Of a DNA stretch of 64,000 nt, positions 49,171 to 61,100 are shown piece after piece (position 1 is the first letter of the stretch; each line of letters begins with the position of its first letter). Under the pieces are notes generated by a model. The model saw only the letters and a program-made list of their open reading frames with translations. It was not told the DNA's origin and did not search any database. The stretch spans positions 24,562,086-24,626,085 of the forward strand of contig CM031864.1 in assembly GCA_018697195.1 (NCBI GenBank), written 5' to 3'. This stretch comes from Certhia americana. Its lineage: Eukaryota > Chordata > Aves > Passeriformes > Certhiidae. The translations under genes and the position numbers were made by a program.

Positions 49171-52100
49171 GTATCTGTGCTTTTTTTAAAAAAAATTTAA
49201 TCTGTTTCGGTATTTTCCTCCTTTTAGGATGACAAGTGAGGAATAATAAAGAATATGATATTGTCTTAATGATGTGAAGAGAAGGCATCTACCTTTTCGT
49301 AGATGTCTACAAGAAATAGTAAAGGTGCCTGGAACAATAGTTTACATCTTTATTCAGCTGGTGACTTCTGCTGGTGACCATGACATTTGTTACATCTAAT
49401 TCTGTGGGCTGTCACCAGAATGGGTTTGTTGTGTTTCCTTCCTTCTTCCTCAACTCTTACCAAGCCATGCTCTGGCAAAAGGATGAGCTGGATCAGTGTG
49501 CTTATTTTGTGTGAAGACATTTTTCTGTGGTAGGTTATGTGCTTTACTCTATTCACCCTGTGAGACCTGTGGTTGGTTGTCCCAAAAGCAGGAGTGGAGT
49601 GTAAAGGATATGGGACAGATCTCTCTGACAGCAGCCTTTATACAGCCTTATTTGAAACTATGCAATGGAAAGATAACTTCCTGAGATGACATGTTACTCT
49701 AAATCCATATTGGTGAGGGAGTGAAGCCTGCTTGAGACTCCCTTTTTTGCTGGAATAGGTACTGGTGAGGTCAGTTCAAGTGGTGATATGAGTGGCACTG
49801 GTACTGGCAACAGCCCCAAGAAAGGACATGGGTGCATGGAAAGCAGGATCACTCTGTTCAGTTGCAGCACAGGCTTAAGCTGGCAAAAGCTTATTGATGT
49901 TAGAGCTCAGGTAGCTCCCTGTGACCCACACCTTCCAAGGCTTGTGGACAGGATTGTGGTCTTAGAAGAGGAGAGGTAATCGTGTCTAACTTCTGGGTGA
50001 AGAATGAAAATGTAGATGGAATGCAGTTGCCATAAGGGGGTTACTGTTTTATTTTGTATTGCTTTGGTGTCTGGGGTAAGTGAAATTAAACACAGTAGAA
50101 ACTTCAATGAGATCCATAGATAGGGAGGAGGAAAGAATTGTGGAGGAGCTGTAAAAGGTATGGGGGAGGGAGGGATGCTCTTATGTTGCTTTTTATTAGG
50201 TGCTGCATCTTACAGGTCCAGGTGTGCTTTTGCCACTTTTTAGTTTATCGAGTTGTTAATTTGTTGTTTTTCTTTCATGGTGTATGACATAGCTGTTATT
50301 TCAGAAGCTCCAAATCAAATGGTGTTTCTGGCTGTGTTAAGTGACTCATCCTGCTCCGCAGGGGGAAGCAGTGACATTGTACACTCCCATTCCTGTGATA
50401 TGCTGCCATCCTTGAAGAGTTTCCAAGCAGTATGAAATCTATGGGTGATGTCATTAAAAAAAGTTGTAATTCTCTTTCTCTCTCATATGTTCTTCCTTCC
50501 TCTCTGCAGTTTCTTGAATATTTCCAGTTGCATCTGAATGTCCACATTTGTGATAAATGTCTTTCGCTTGCATGTTTTGGTTGTTTTGTGTGTATTTGTT
50601 AAACTTTATGAGAAGCTGTATAATAGCTTCAACTTGACCTCTGCCAGAATTTAAATTTCTATAAAACAAGATTCTCCGGAATGAGATGGAAACCCACCCT
50701 GCTCTGTATGTAGGTACTGAGAACTTTTTTCTGGTTTTGCTAGTTAGCCAGCCAGAGTTTTCTCATCCATGTGTGTGAGGTATGAAGAAATCTTTTATAG
50801 TATAGTGTTTGTCTTAAGAGCACTCTGAACTTTAGGTTCTGACTTTGCATTAATGACATCATTTTGTGCTCCCTTTTTACCTGAAAATTTTGCATAATGA
50901 AATTTCACAGGACCTTGTTTCATCATGACCTAAAAGCTGCAAATGCCACCAAAAGATACATTATTCCAACCCCAGTTATTTGCCACTCATTTCAGATTGT
51001 TTGCTACTCCCAGCATTCTGTTACCTGTAACAATAACCCTGGATCCTAGCTGGGTATTTATTGCTGACAAACTTTCCCCTTAAGAGAAGTTTGAGCCACC
51101 TTCCCTTCCAACTCCTAATTTCAAATGCACATGATTGAAATCAGTGTTCAGTATAACGTGCTCTCCTTTCTCTTCCCTTGCTCATCCTGGCAGCTCTTGT
51201 GGCATTTACCAGACACTGGACTACTAGAAAATAAATACAACTCCTTTCCTGTGAAGGACTGGGAAACCATTGCTATTTTCCAATGGACTGTCTAAGGTTA
51301 TTTCTAAAAACCTTTTTTGCAAGAAAAAGGCTTGCTTAAGGACAAATTGTTTTTTAAAAGGCACTTTAGAGAAACTAGTGATTTGGAATTTTCTCACTAA
51401 GAGAGTGGACTCTTCTGCTGTTTCAGCAAAAATGGTCTGTGAGCAGCAATCCAGCTTTCAAAGCATGAAGTGTCAACTTCAGTTGAAACAGATTCCATTT
51501 GTTTTTCCACTTCCGAGTTTAGTTTCAGGAGCATGTATGTGTCATTAGTGTCCCTTAATCTCCAACATATATACAACTTAGCCTGAGTCCACAGTGACTT
51601 GTAGTACTTTATTTGTAAGTGCTAAATTTAAAAAAAAACAGGTTTCATTTTGGAAGGAAATACAGTAAAGCCCAATTAAAGCTTTTATCTGTGAGGGGGT
51701 AGAACAGTTTGTTCTTTTCCCTTTGGAGTGACTTCTGAGGAATTCACACGTTTGTACTTGTTAAAGTCCTTTTTTGCTGGAGGTGGAGGAGGAGATCAGG
51801 CAGTTTAAAAAAACAAATCTATTCTGCTGTGACTGGCAGCAGTGACAGGATTCCAGGGCAAGTCACTTTGGCTTTTGCACAAGTACAGCGGGTGAAATAA
51901 GCAGGACTGTACGGCTGTGGAAAACATACTGAATTTGTCACACACTCACACAGGAAAGCAGTAATGTATTTCTTTGACAGTAGCATTCTCTCTCTGCATA
52001 GGTTTTTTCACTCTAACAGTGAAAAGAGTTGGTTTCTTACTTGAATTAGACTCTCTCTCACTTTTCCCCCTCCCCACCCCTTTCTGAAATGAAATCCATT

Positions 52101-55100
52101 TGCCCTTATATATATAGGTAGATGCTATTCTTACAAGTTGCTGTGAAAATTAACTGTTGGACATTGATTTCTACCTGCTTCCCTGGTGAGCATCAATAGT
52201 GGTTATAGGGGCTGTTCTGGAAGGCAGTGGTCATAGAATCACAGAATGGCTCAGGTCAGGAGGGACCTTAAGAGCCATCTCATTCCAGCCCTGTGCCAAG
52301 GGCAGGAATACCTTCCACTAGAGCAGGTTGCTCCAAGCCCTATCCAGCCTGGCCTTAGACAGTCTGGGATATCCACAGCCTCTCAGGTTAGGCAGTTCAG
52401 ACCATGTCTAGGTCAGTTTTGCTACATGAAATGATGGGAGGAAAGAGATCATAAGGGAAAGATGGGAACTATTATTCCTGGGAAAGCTGGACGTAGCTGA
52501 GTACCTAAGGGAGACACAATGGCCTTGGACACAAATCACCAAGGCATTCATAGGATACCTTGCTGCTTAGACTGCCTGGGTTAAGGAATCACGTAAGTTT
52601 GTTTCTGTGGTTTTGAATTTTAGCTCTTCAGGGATCCACATGTTTCTCACTGTGTGTAGCTATTTTAAGCATTCACCTAGCTAGTGTTTTGAAGGTACCT
52701 AATCATGGATCTGTCATCTAAGCTCTTCCCTTGTGTTTTTTTAACCCATGAAACATCAGCATGCACATTCCAAACAGGTGACAGAGTGGCAGAAATGCCT
52801 ATGGTGCTTTAATTTTGGCATAGTCTCCTGCTGGACCTGGTAAATGATTCTGGACATTGGAATTGTACGTGATGTGAGACTGAGTGATCTTAACTCACAG
52901 CCCTTTCAAAAGGGGAAGATTGCAAGTGCAGAGAGCTATAAGAGGCACATTTGATAACTTTTTATTTTAACTTTTAATGAAATGAAGTGCCACAAAAGAG
53001 GAATTATCTGTGAAAAGATTGTAATGTAAACTTTTGAGGAACTAAAGATGATAATGGCTTTGGGTTTTGTTTGGTTTCTTTTGGCAGGAAGCAAAGCATT
53101 CATTTGCAGAGAAGGGGAGGGAAATATTGCTAGAAACAGTTTTCAAACCATACAGAAAGGGGTTTGGTCTGTTTAACATGTTCTCATTCTGTGCAATTAG
53201 ATGTCTAATGATAATTACTGACAACCCATTACTGACTTTCTTCATCAAATTACACTAAAATCACCAACTGAAAATCACTGCCTGGTATGAGATGATTCTT
53301 TTCCGGTCCCCTTCCTTATGCTGTCATAACCTGTCTCTTCCCACAGGCACAAGCCATGCTGATGGGTAACATTCCACTGCCAGGATATTTGCAGTCATTG
53401 CCAAGGCAGATAGTGTGCAAACCCATTACAGGTTTAAAGCAATTAAACATCTGAGATAATTTTTCCTGTCTTGCTCTTGTCCTCTTTGGGAGGTGTTGAT
53501 TACATGATATGAATATATTTGCAGTGGAAGCTGTCAATAGGGTGTGATGTCTGAGAGAATGGAGTACGGCATGAGGGTGAAAATAATGAGCTCACTCTGT
53601 GGGGCATCTGTTCTGAGGCTCCTGAGAGGCATTGTAAACAGCAGTGACCATAGGGTCATGCATGCTATTAAAAGAATATTTTGGAAAGGGGAAGTGAAAA
53701 TGTTTTCAATTTGAATTATTTTTCAATTGTCCCTCAGCAATTGCATGATGGTGCCAAAGTCAAAATTCACATTTCCTATCGCTTTTATGTATTGTGTCTC
53801 TGTGATTTTTCTTGGTAGATGCTATTCTTACAATCATTCTAATCCTAAAATATTCAAATAAGTCTTGGAAGTGCATATTATAGAACCAGCAAAAGGAAAA
53901 TCACTTTTAAATTTTATTATGAGGTTCACTGCATGAGTGAAGTGTGTGTGCATGAGAAATAAATTCTCTTCTGAAAACCACAGAAAAAAACATGTTATTT
54001 TACTCTTCTACACTTACTCCAGCTTCAGATAAAAATTTAATCTCTTTTGGGCTCAATTTTAGAACAGTACAGTTGTACAAATCATTTAGATTTTTACATT
54101 GAAGCTTCCCTTCAAAAGAGAAGGAATGGGAACAATATGCAGATAGTGTTCTTGATTAGCTCTTGGAAGTTTTTCTCTGCCAGCTTTTCCGTGGGGGAGG
54201 GGGAAGCTTTCTGTTAGTTGCTAGACAGTCCTTGTGTCTCACTGGTGGAGTTGTGCTGTGTCTGGCATTCCAAACCACTGCTTTTAATGTGTGCTAAACC
54301 CTCTTCAATTCAGGGTCAAAATCCAGGGCTGAACATGGCTTCCTGTCCCACGTCTGTTCCGAGCCCCCTTTGTCTGCTGGGGGTTGGGAGGCTGTCACTG
54401 TGTTTTGGGTTGTCAGTGGTGCTGGGTGGGGAATGCTTGCAGGGGCAAGTAGGAGTCTGTACAAAGTGTATGAGTGCAGTAAATGGGGCAGAGACAGTGC
54501 AGTGTCTGGACACATATGCTTGAGATGTGTCATTTGCTCAAAAAGCCAGTTCTGCTGCCTGACTTCCTGGCAGAAGCAGGCTGCTAAAATGGCAGGGCCT
54601 TTGAAAAGGATGTGTGGAATATTCTGTTAAGATGCAGGTGTTAATAATTGTTTCCCAAATCCCAAGAAACCACTCGAGATCAGGCTGTTGTAACAGTTTA
54701 CAGCTGAACACTCTAACATATAGAGTTGCAACATCCCAATTTGCTGAAAATGTTCTTGCTTATAATAGACACAAAAACTCCTCAAACTCAAAAACCAAAA
54801 TACCCCAAACAAATGCTGGCCCAAAATTAAAACAAAACCCCCCAGAACACCACAAGTTGATACTTATCGCTGCTGGAAGTTAAGGCTAACCTTGTTATCT
54901 CAGTATGATTGAACTTGGGTTTTTCTCTTTAGTAGGAGTGAAAGCCTAGACCTGACACAGCTTCTGTCTTGTTTATGTTATTTGGGATGATACTATGTTT
55001 ATTGTAGCTGATATGTTGCATTCTGGGACTTTTCTTTGTTACCTGTTAGAAAAGCAAGATAGTAACTTTTTATTTTGCTCTATGTGTCAAATGAGAAACT

Positions 55101-58100
55101 TGGCATGGTGAGACTGTTGTCTAAGGAGAAGTGTGATCAAATGGCTGAAGAATTGCTTTCTATTAAAATTGATAGGAAACCTGTTCACATTGTTGATGGC
55201 AACCATATGTGTGTGTATATAAATTTTATATATGTTTTCTGCTTTTATTTGGTGCTGCCATCATAATGCTGCTCTTGCCATGGCTGGGTTGCACATGAAG
55301 GTAAGCAGGTTTGTATCTGTATTTAACCAAAGCATTAAAGGCTTTTGCTTTTAGATTGAAGGCCTGGGTTGGTCCCTGTAATCAGCTATGTGGGATTAGC
55401 ATGCTGTTATTGCCACTGCAATGGGGATTGACTTGGGAATAGAAGTCTGAGATCTATTTGTACTTTGACAGCAAATACAAAAAGTGCTTGTGTTTAGTCT
55501 CGTGAGGAATTCCAATTCTCTGTACTGTCATAGTGGGTTGACTGCTGAACAGTGATATTGAGAAGTGTTAGTCCAGTGCTGTACTGCACCCTCAAATCTG
55601 ATGAAAGCTTTAAGAATTTACCAAGAGGAAAGTGGAAACAAAATGATAACTTGGGGGCGGTGGCGGTCATGCAATCACTTGGTGAATGTCTGGAAGAAGA
55701 AATAAATGTCAACAAAAAAACCAACACAAAACCCCAAGAATGTAATTGGCCTCTATCATCAGATAAGTACTCACAGGGTGTGTTCATATGCACTGCACAG
55801 GATAACTTGGTCATGCTGCTTTGTAACTAGGTCTAGTCAGAATACGTTCCAAGGGTGTCTTAGTGTATTTGCTGCTAAGTCTTTCTTCCGCTAATCTTAA
55901 GTAGCTGCAGTCTCTTATCCCTGGATGATTTTAGAGCTGTGAGGCCATAGATACAAATTTGTACTTACCAACAGACCAGGGTTCTCCTCTGTTCTCCCTC
56001 CCCTTCTCCGAGTTTTTTGGCTGGTCAGCTTTGGGAATGTTTCAATGTGTTCGATTTTAGCCAAAGTTTTAAGTTTTATAGTTATAGGAAGTGCCTTGTT
56101 AAGCCTTCTGCTTCTAGTTCTTTTTGGCCACTAAAAAAAGAAGTCTATTAAATGTAAATTCTGTCTTTCTGTTTTCACTTTCATGGGGTTTTTTTCATGC
56201 TATTCTTTCAGGAAATAGACTGAAAAAATGCTAAGTAATACAGAAAAATAACAGAAGGAGAACAAAACAGGAAATGCACTGTAGTAATAAGTGTTTATAA
56301 GCATGGTTGCCACTTATTTATGCATATTCACAGTAGATGTACATGTCATCTCTCTTCAGGTTCCTGAGCAGCAGCCGATTACTTTATGCAGTGGAGCTGA
56401 AGATACCAAGCATTATGAGGAGGGCAAGAAATGTGTGGAAGAATTGGCATTGTACCTCAAACCACTCAGCAGTGCAAGAGGTAGTTCCTGCATTGCTTCC
56501 TTGGAAAATGAAACCAGAAAAACACATAAGATGCAAAACAAACTATCCAAATTATTAGTTAGTATGTTTGAAAAATAGATATAAATTTAGTTTAGATACA
56601 AATTTGAATTAAAACATTAAGGTTATGTTTTCATGGAGGGGAGGGGGATGTAGAATTGAAAGATGTCAAAAATAATTTGGAGAAGAGGCTGAGGTATTTG
56701 ACCATGTTGTAGTGATTTGTTTTGATCTTTGCAGAGTAAGTAAAAATAGATGATTTTGCCCTTTTTTTTTCAGTTATGCTTTGTGATAACTAGTGATGCA
56801 GCTGTTCTGTAGAGGATGAATAAACTGATATGAGAAAGTTACTGAATATAAGATAGATAAGGAAAAATATAAGTAATACTTTGTTTATGCAAGGTCATAT
56901 ACAAGAGCTGGGTCAATCTGGATAATTCTAAGTTAGCAAACCTGCACATATATTACATGTGCTGGATTTGGACAGTCTATCAGCTCAAGTAGTGGAGTTG
57001 AGCATCATGGGCATTAGATTATAAAAAACGATTTTTTTTGAGAAGCTGTCTGAGTCTTTTGTGACCAGTGCAGTGTGACAGCAGTATCACTCTGGGAACC
57101 ATCCAGTGAACAAGCTCTGGCTGTAAAGCTCAACTTGGCAGCTGTAGGTCTAGTGAGTCACTTGTTCCTTTAACCTGAATTAGGTGGCTCTCGGCATGTT
57201 TGTGATGCAAAGTTTTGGCACATAATTAAACATCACCCAAGAAGTTCAGGACTCATTTAAGCTCTAAACCAAAACAGTGAAGGTACCACATGTAGGCAAG
57301 AAACTAAATGTGTTGTGAAAACAGATGTCCAAGTGATCCCTAAAGTCCATGAATAAGGGATGAACTGGGAATTTGTATGGGACAAACTACCAACATGGGG
57401 AAAGGATTCGTTGGATGTTCCATCTTGTAAAAAAGCCAGATCAGTCAATCACAACATGAAACCTATGGGGAAGCTGCTTTTATTGCCAAGTGAAGCAAGT
57501 TAAATGAACTTCTGATGTGCCTTGGCTAGTATTCCCTTTGACAAAGTGGACACCAGGAGAGCTAGGTTTGCACTTGTCCAGTACAGTCACTGAAGATTGG
57601 CTCAAGAGGAGTGAGGTAATTTATTATTCTGTTTCATTTTGTTTTGAAGGTGTGGGTCTTAACAGTACTACTCAGAGTGTGCTGAGTCGTCCCATGCAGA
57701 GGAAACTGGTGACATTAGTCCATTGCCAGCTGGTGGAGGAGGAAGGGCGGATCAGAGCCATGCGTGCAGCACGGTCGCTGGGTGAAAGAACAGTCACAGA
57801 GCTCATTCTCCAGCATCAAAACCCTCAGCAGCTCTCCTCCAACCTCTGGGCTGCAGTGAGAGCCAGAGGGTGCCAGTTCCTTGGGCCAGGTAGGTGACAT
57901 TGCAGTGCCACTGCTGTACAAGAAGCAGTTTAGAATTGAGCCCTTGATAAATGGCTGTCCAGTTGCCCAAGTGATTTTATTAAGCAACAGCTTAATTTCT
58001 TAATGGTGGTCTTCAAAATTAATGTATATGTAGTGCTGCTGCTATTGGGTTTTCTTGTGTTTTTTAATGCTTTTTCAAGTCTTCCATAAAATTCAGAATA

Positions 58101-61100
58101 GGTGTCCTTCTGTTCTTGTCATAAGATGAATAACCAGTTGCTTCTCACTTCCTATTCCTAGAAGATCTTTCTAGAAAAAAAATAATGTTATTGGAAGTGA
58201 CTGGCATGACTTCTTTTCCTTCTCTAGGGCAATAAAAATACAAAACAGTTTTGAGGATAGATTTGTTACAGTTATGTATACACATTTTTAAGAAGTTTTG
58301 CATTTATAAATTAAATTCCTTTGCTTAAGAAAAGCAAAGACTGCACTAGAAAAAAAATCAACGTTGCTTTAAAAAAATGAGGTCTCATTATTGAAAATAC
58401 AGACTTCACTCATTGAGTCTTGAAACATGAAGCCAATTTCTTAAAGAAAAAGTAGTGAAGCTTTTCTTGACTGAAACAGATGAAGACTAATTTTGAGATA
58501 CTAACTTTCATACCACTTCAGGGAAGAGAGAGGTTAGTTACATACCAAAATAACAGTTTGGGGTGGGCACTCTTATTTTTTTTAACTTGCATGGAAATGA
58601 ACCTTGCTCTTCCTTAGCCTGTCAGCTTTTTCTCCTGGGTTTAGTGTGGGATGTGGGCAATACACTTTGAAAACTCACATTAATGATCAAGAGATGTGCA
58701 GACAGCAAACTTCTTATCAGATGATACCCAAAAGAGATATTGTTGTAGCAGTAGTAGTAGTAATAATAATATAATATATAATAATAAGTCATCATGATGA
58801 CAATAATATTGAAGGTAAAAAGTCCTGTTTTTCCAAATCACAGTCTGGGAATCTGGAAGGGTTCCTTCTCTCTGCCCTCCCCTCTTGCTTAACTCCCTTT
58901 TTTCTCTGTGGGTTTGTGGGTCTGTTGGTGGGAGTTTTTAACTGTTATCCCAATTGTAGGTGAACAAGAAACTGCAAAAATTTTACTTGGGCTTCTCTCA
59001 TCCTTTGTCTCATTTTGCATTTCTCCTGACTCTCAGCAATGCAAGAGGAGGCTTTAAAGCTGGTTCTGTTGGCTTTGGAAGATGGATCTGCTCTGTCACG
59101 AAAGGTCTTGGTTCTCTTTGTGGTGCAGAGACTGGAGCCACGATTCCCTCAGGCTTCCAAAACTAGCATTGGGCATGTTGTCCAGCTCCTTTACAGAGCC
59201 TCGTGCTTCAAGGTATGAAGAAGATTCTGCCCAGTGGTTTCATAATGCTATGAAAACCATTGGTTTTCGCTTCCTATTTTCATTGTCCTGTAACATTAAA
59301 TGTGCCTAAATATATGTGTAGTTAGAGAAAGTATTGCTCATTAAGACCCACATGAATTTACAGAGTTGTTTGTTATTCACCTGTGATGGCAATGTAGGCT
59401 GAAACAGTGACTTGAAGCTGTAAAGTTAGGTTTCGCCTCTGTACAGTTTCAGAGAGGCACTGTTACAAAACCTGGATGTAAGGCAGCATATTTATGTTCT
59501 TAGAAGTGGCTTAAAGCCAGAAAATCCTTAATTCTGTTAATTCAGTTATGGTGTGGTTAAAGTCACAGAAATAGGAGAGACTTTTGGTTGTCAACTGTAT
59601 GAAGAAAAACTGCTTAATGTACTTTGCAGTATTTAATATTTGTTACTAGATGCTCAACTTAAATGTCATTCGCTCTTGCTAAATAAGTAGAAAAACGCTT
59701 TGATTTTGCTAATTGTACCCCCAAACAAAATTCTGCGATGCAAGCAAAATATCTTGATTGAGGGTGTGGATGGTGCTGTAAAGTCATTTAGGAAGTGTGA
59801 CACTTTGACCAATATGTGAGTCAGAGTCCAAGTAAACAAGGTTTTGTATCCATTTATAGTGGTTCCACTCTCTGAAGTGTGTGTTACTTTAGTAGAACTG
59901 GTGATCACTGAGTAGTGTCATAGTTGATTTTAGTTTGGGAGAAGGACTTAGCTGCTGACTGAAGACATCACTTGCCTCGGACTCCACGTAATCTTGGGCT
60001 TATCCTGCTTAATTGTATTTGGCTCATTTCTCCTTGCTAGGTGACCAAGAGAGATGAGGATTCCTCCCTGATGCAACTGAAGGAGGAGTTTCGGACTTAC
60101 GAAGCTCTGCGAAGGGAACACGATTCCCAGATAGTTCAAATAGCTATGGAAGCAGGTTTGCGCATTGCACCAGACCAGTGGTCCTCGCTGTTATATGGAG
60201 ACCAGTCTCACAAATCCCACATGCAGAGTATCATTGACAAGGTAAAGCCTCCTAAAATCAGCCCAGGCCATCTTGTTTGCAACTGTAGCGATGTAAATGT
60301 TTGTAACATTGAACTTAGAAACTGTGCCCATGTGGACTTGCCCATTAATCATTTGTCCTGTTATTTCAAAACCTGTTAAGTCTAAATAATTAGGATATAT
60401 ATTTGTAACCTAATGACTCTTGCTCCCCCTGCCATCTTGACGTTTTTACTACTTTGCTTCTTTCTGCAGATGGAAACCCACAAAATTTAGCTAAATAATT
60501 GGAGGGTGACCTTTATGAACTGATGATAGGTGCCAATGTAGAGACAGAGGCAAATGGTTCATGTTTCCAGGCAGAAAGTTAGCGCATGAGTTGGAAAAAA
60601 AAATAAGTCCCCATGTCTGTGTCTGAAGTAAGACAGAGAGATGAAAGCACATTCATAAATAAAATACCTAAACTCTTGAAATGCCCAGATCAATCTGTGT
60701 TTAGAAGCAACATAGGATAAATGGGCTTTTAGATTAGAGAATGCTTTTCTAAGTGCCTAAATTAGGTGGAAGAACTGAACCTTATTGAATGGTTATGAAA
60801 GCTGTGAAACAGCTGCTTTGGCTGCTGTGCAAGAGGATTAGCTTCAAGATAGTTTCTGCTGTATGTTTATGCCTTTGCCCACCTTTTGAAGTGTCCTGCC
60901 GAACATCTCCTGAAGGATGTAGGTAGAATTAACTGTTTTAAATACTGGAATTGTGTGTTGTTAGGAAATGCCATGTTGCTAGCTGTCTTTTCCTTCAGCC
61001 ATCTTGTTCTTTATTTTCTGCTTCCTGTACTCAGTTTAAAGCAGGGTGCAAACCTATTGGTATGGGGATTGGATATATTAGACTGTCCAGAAATGTAAAT

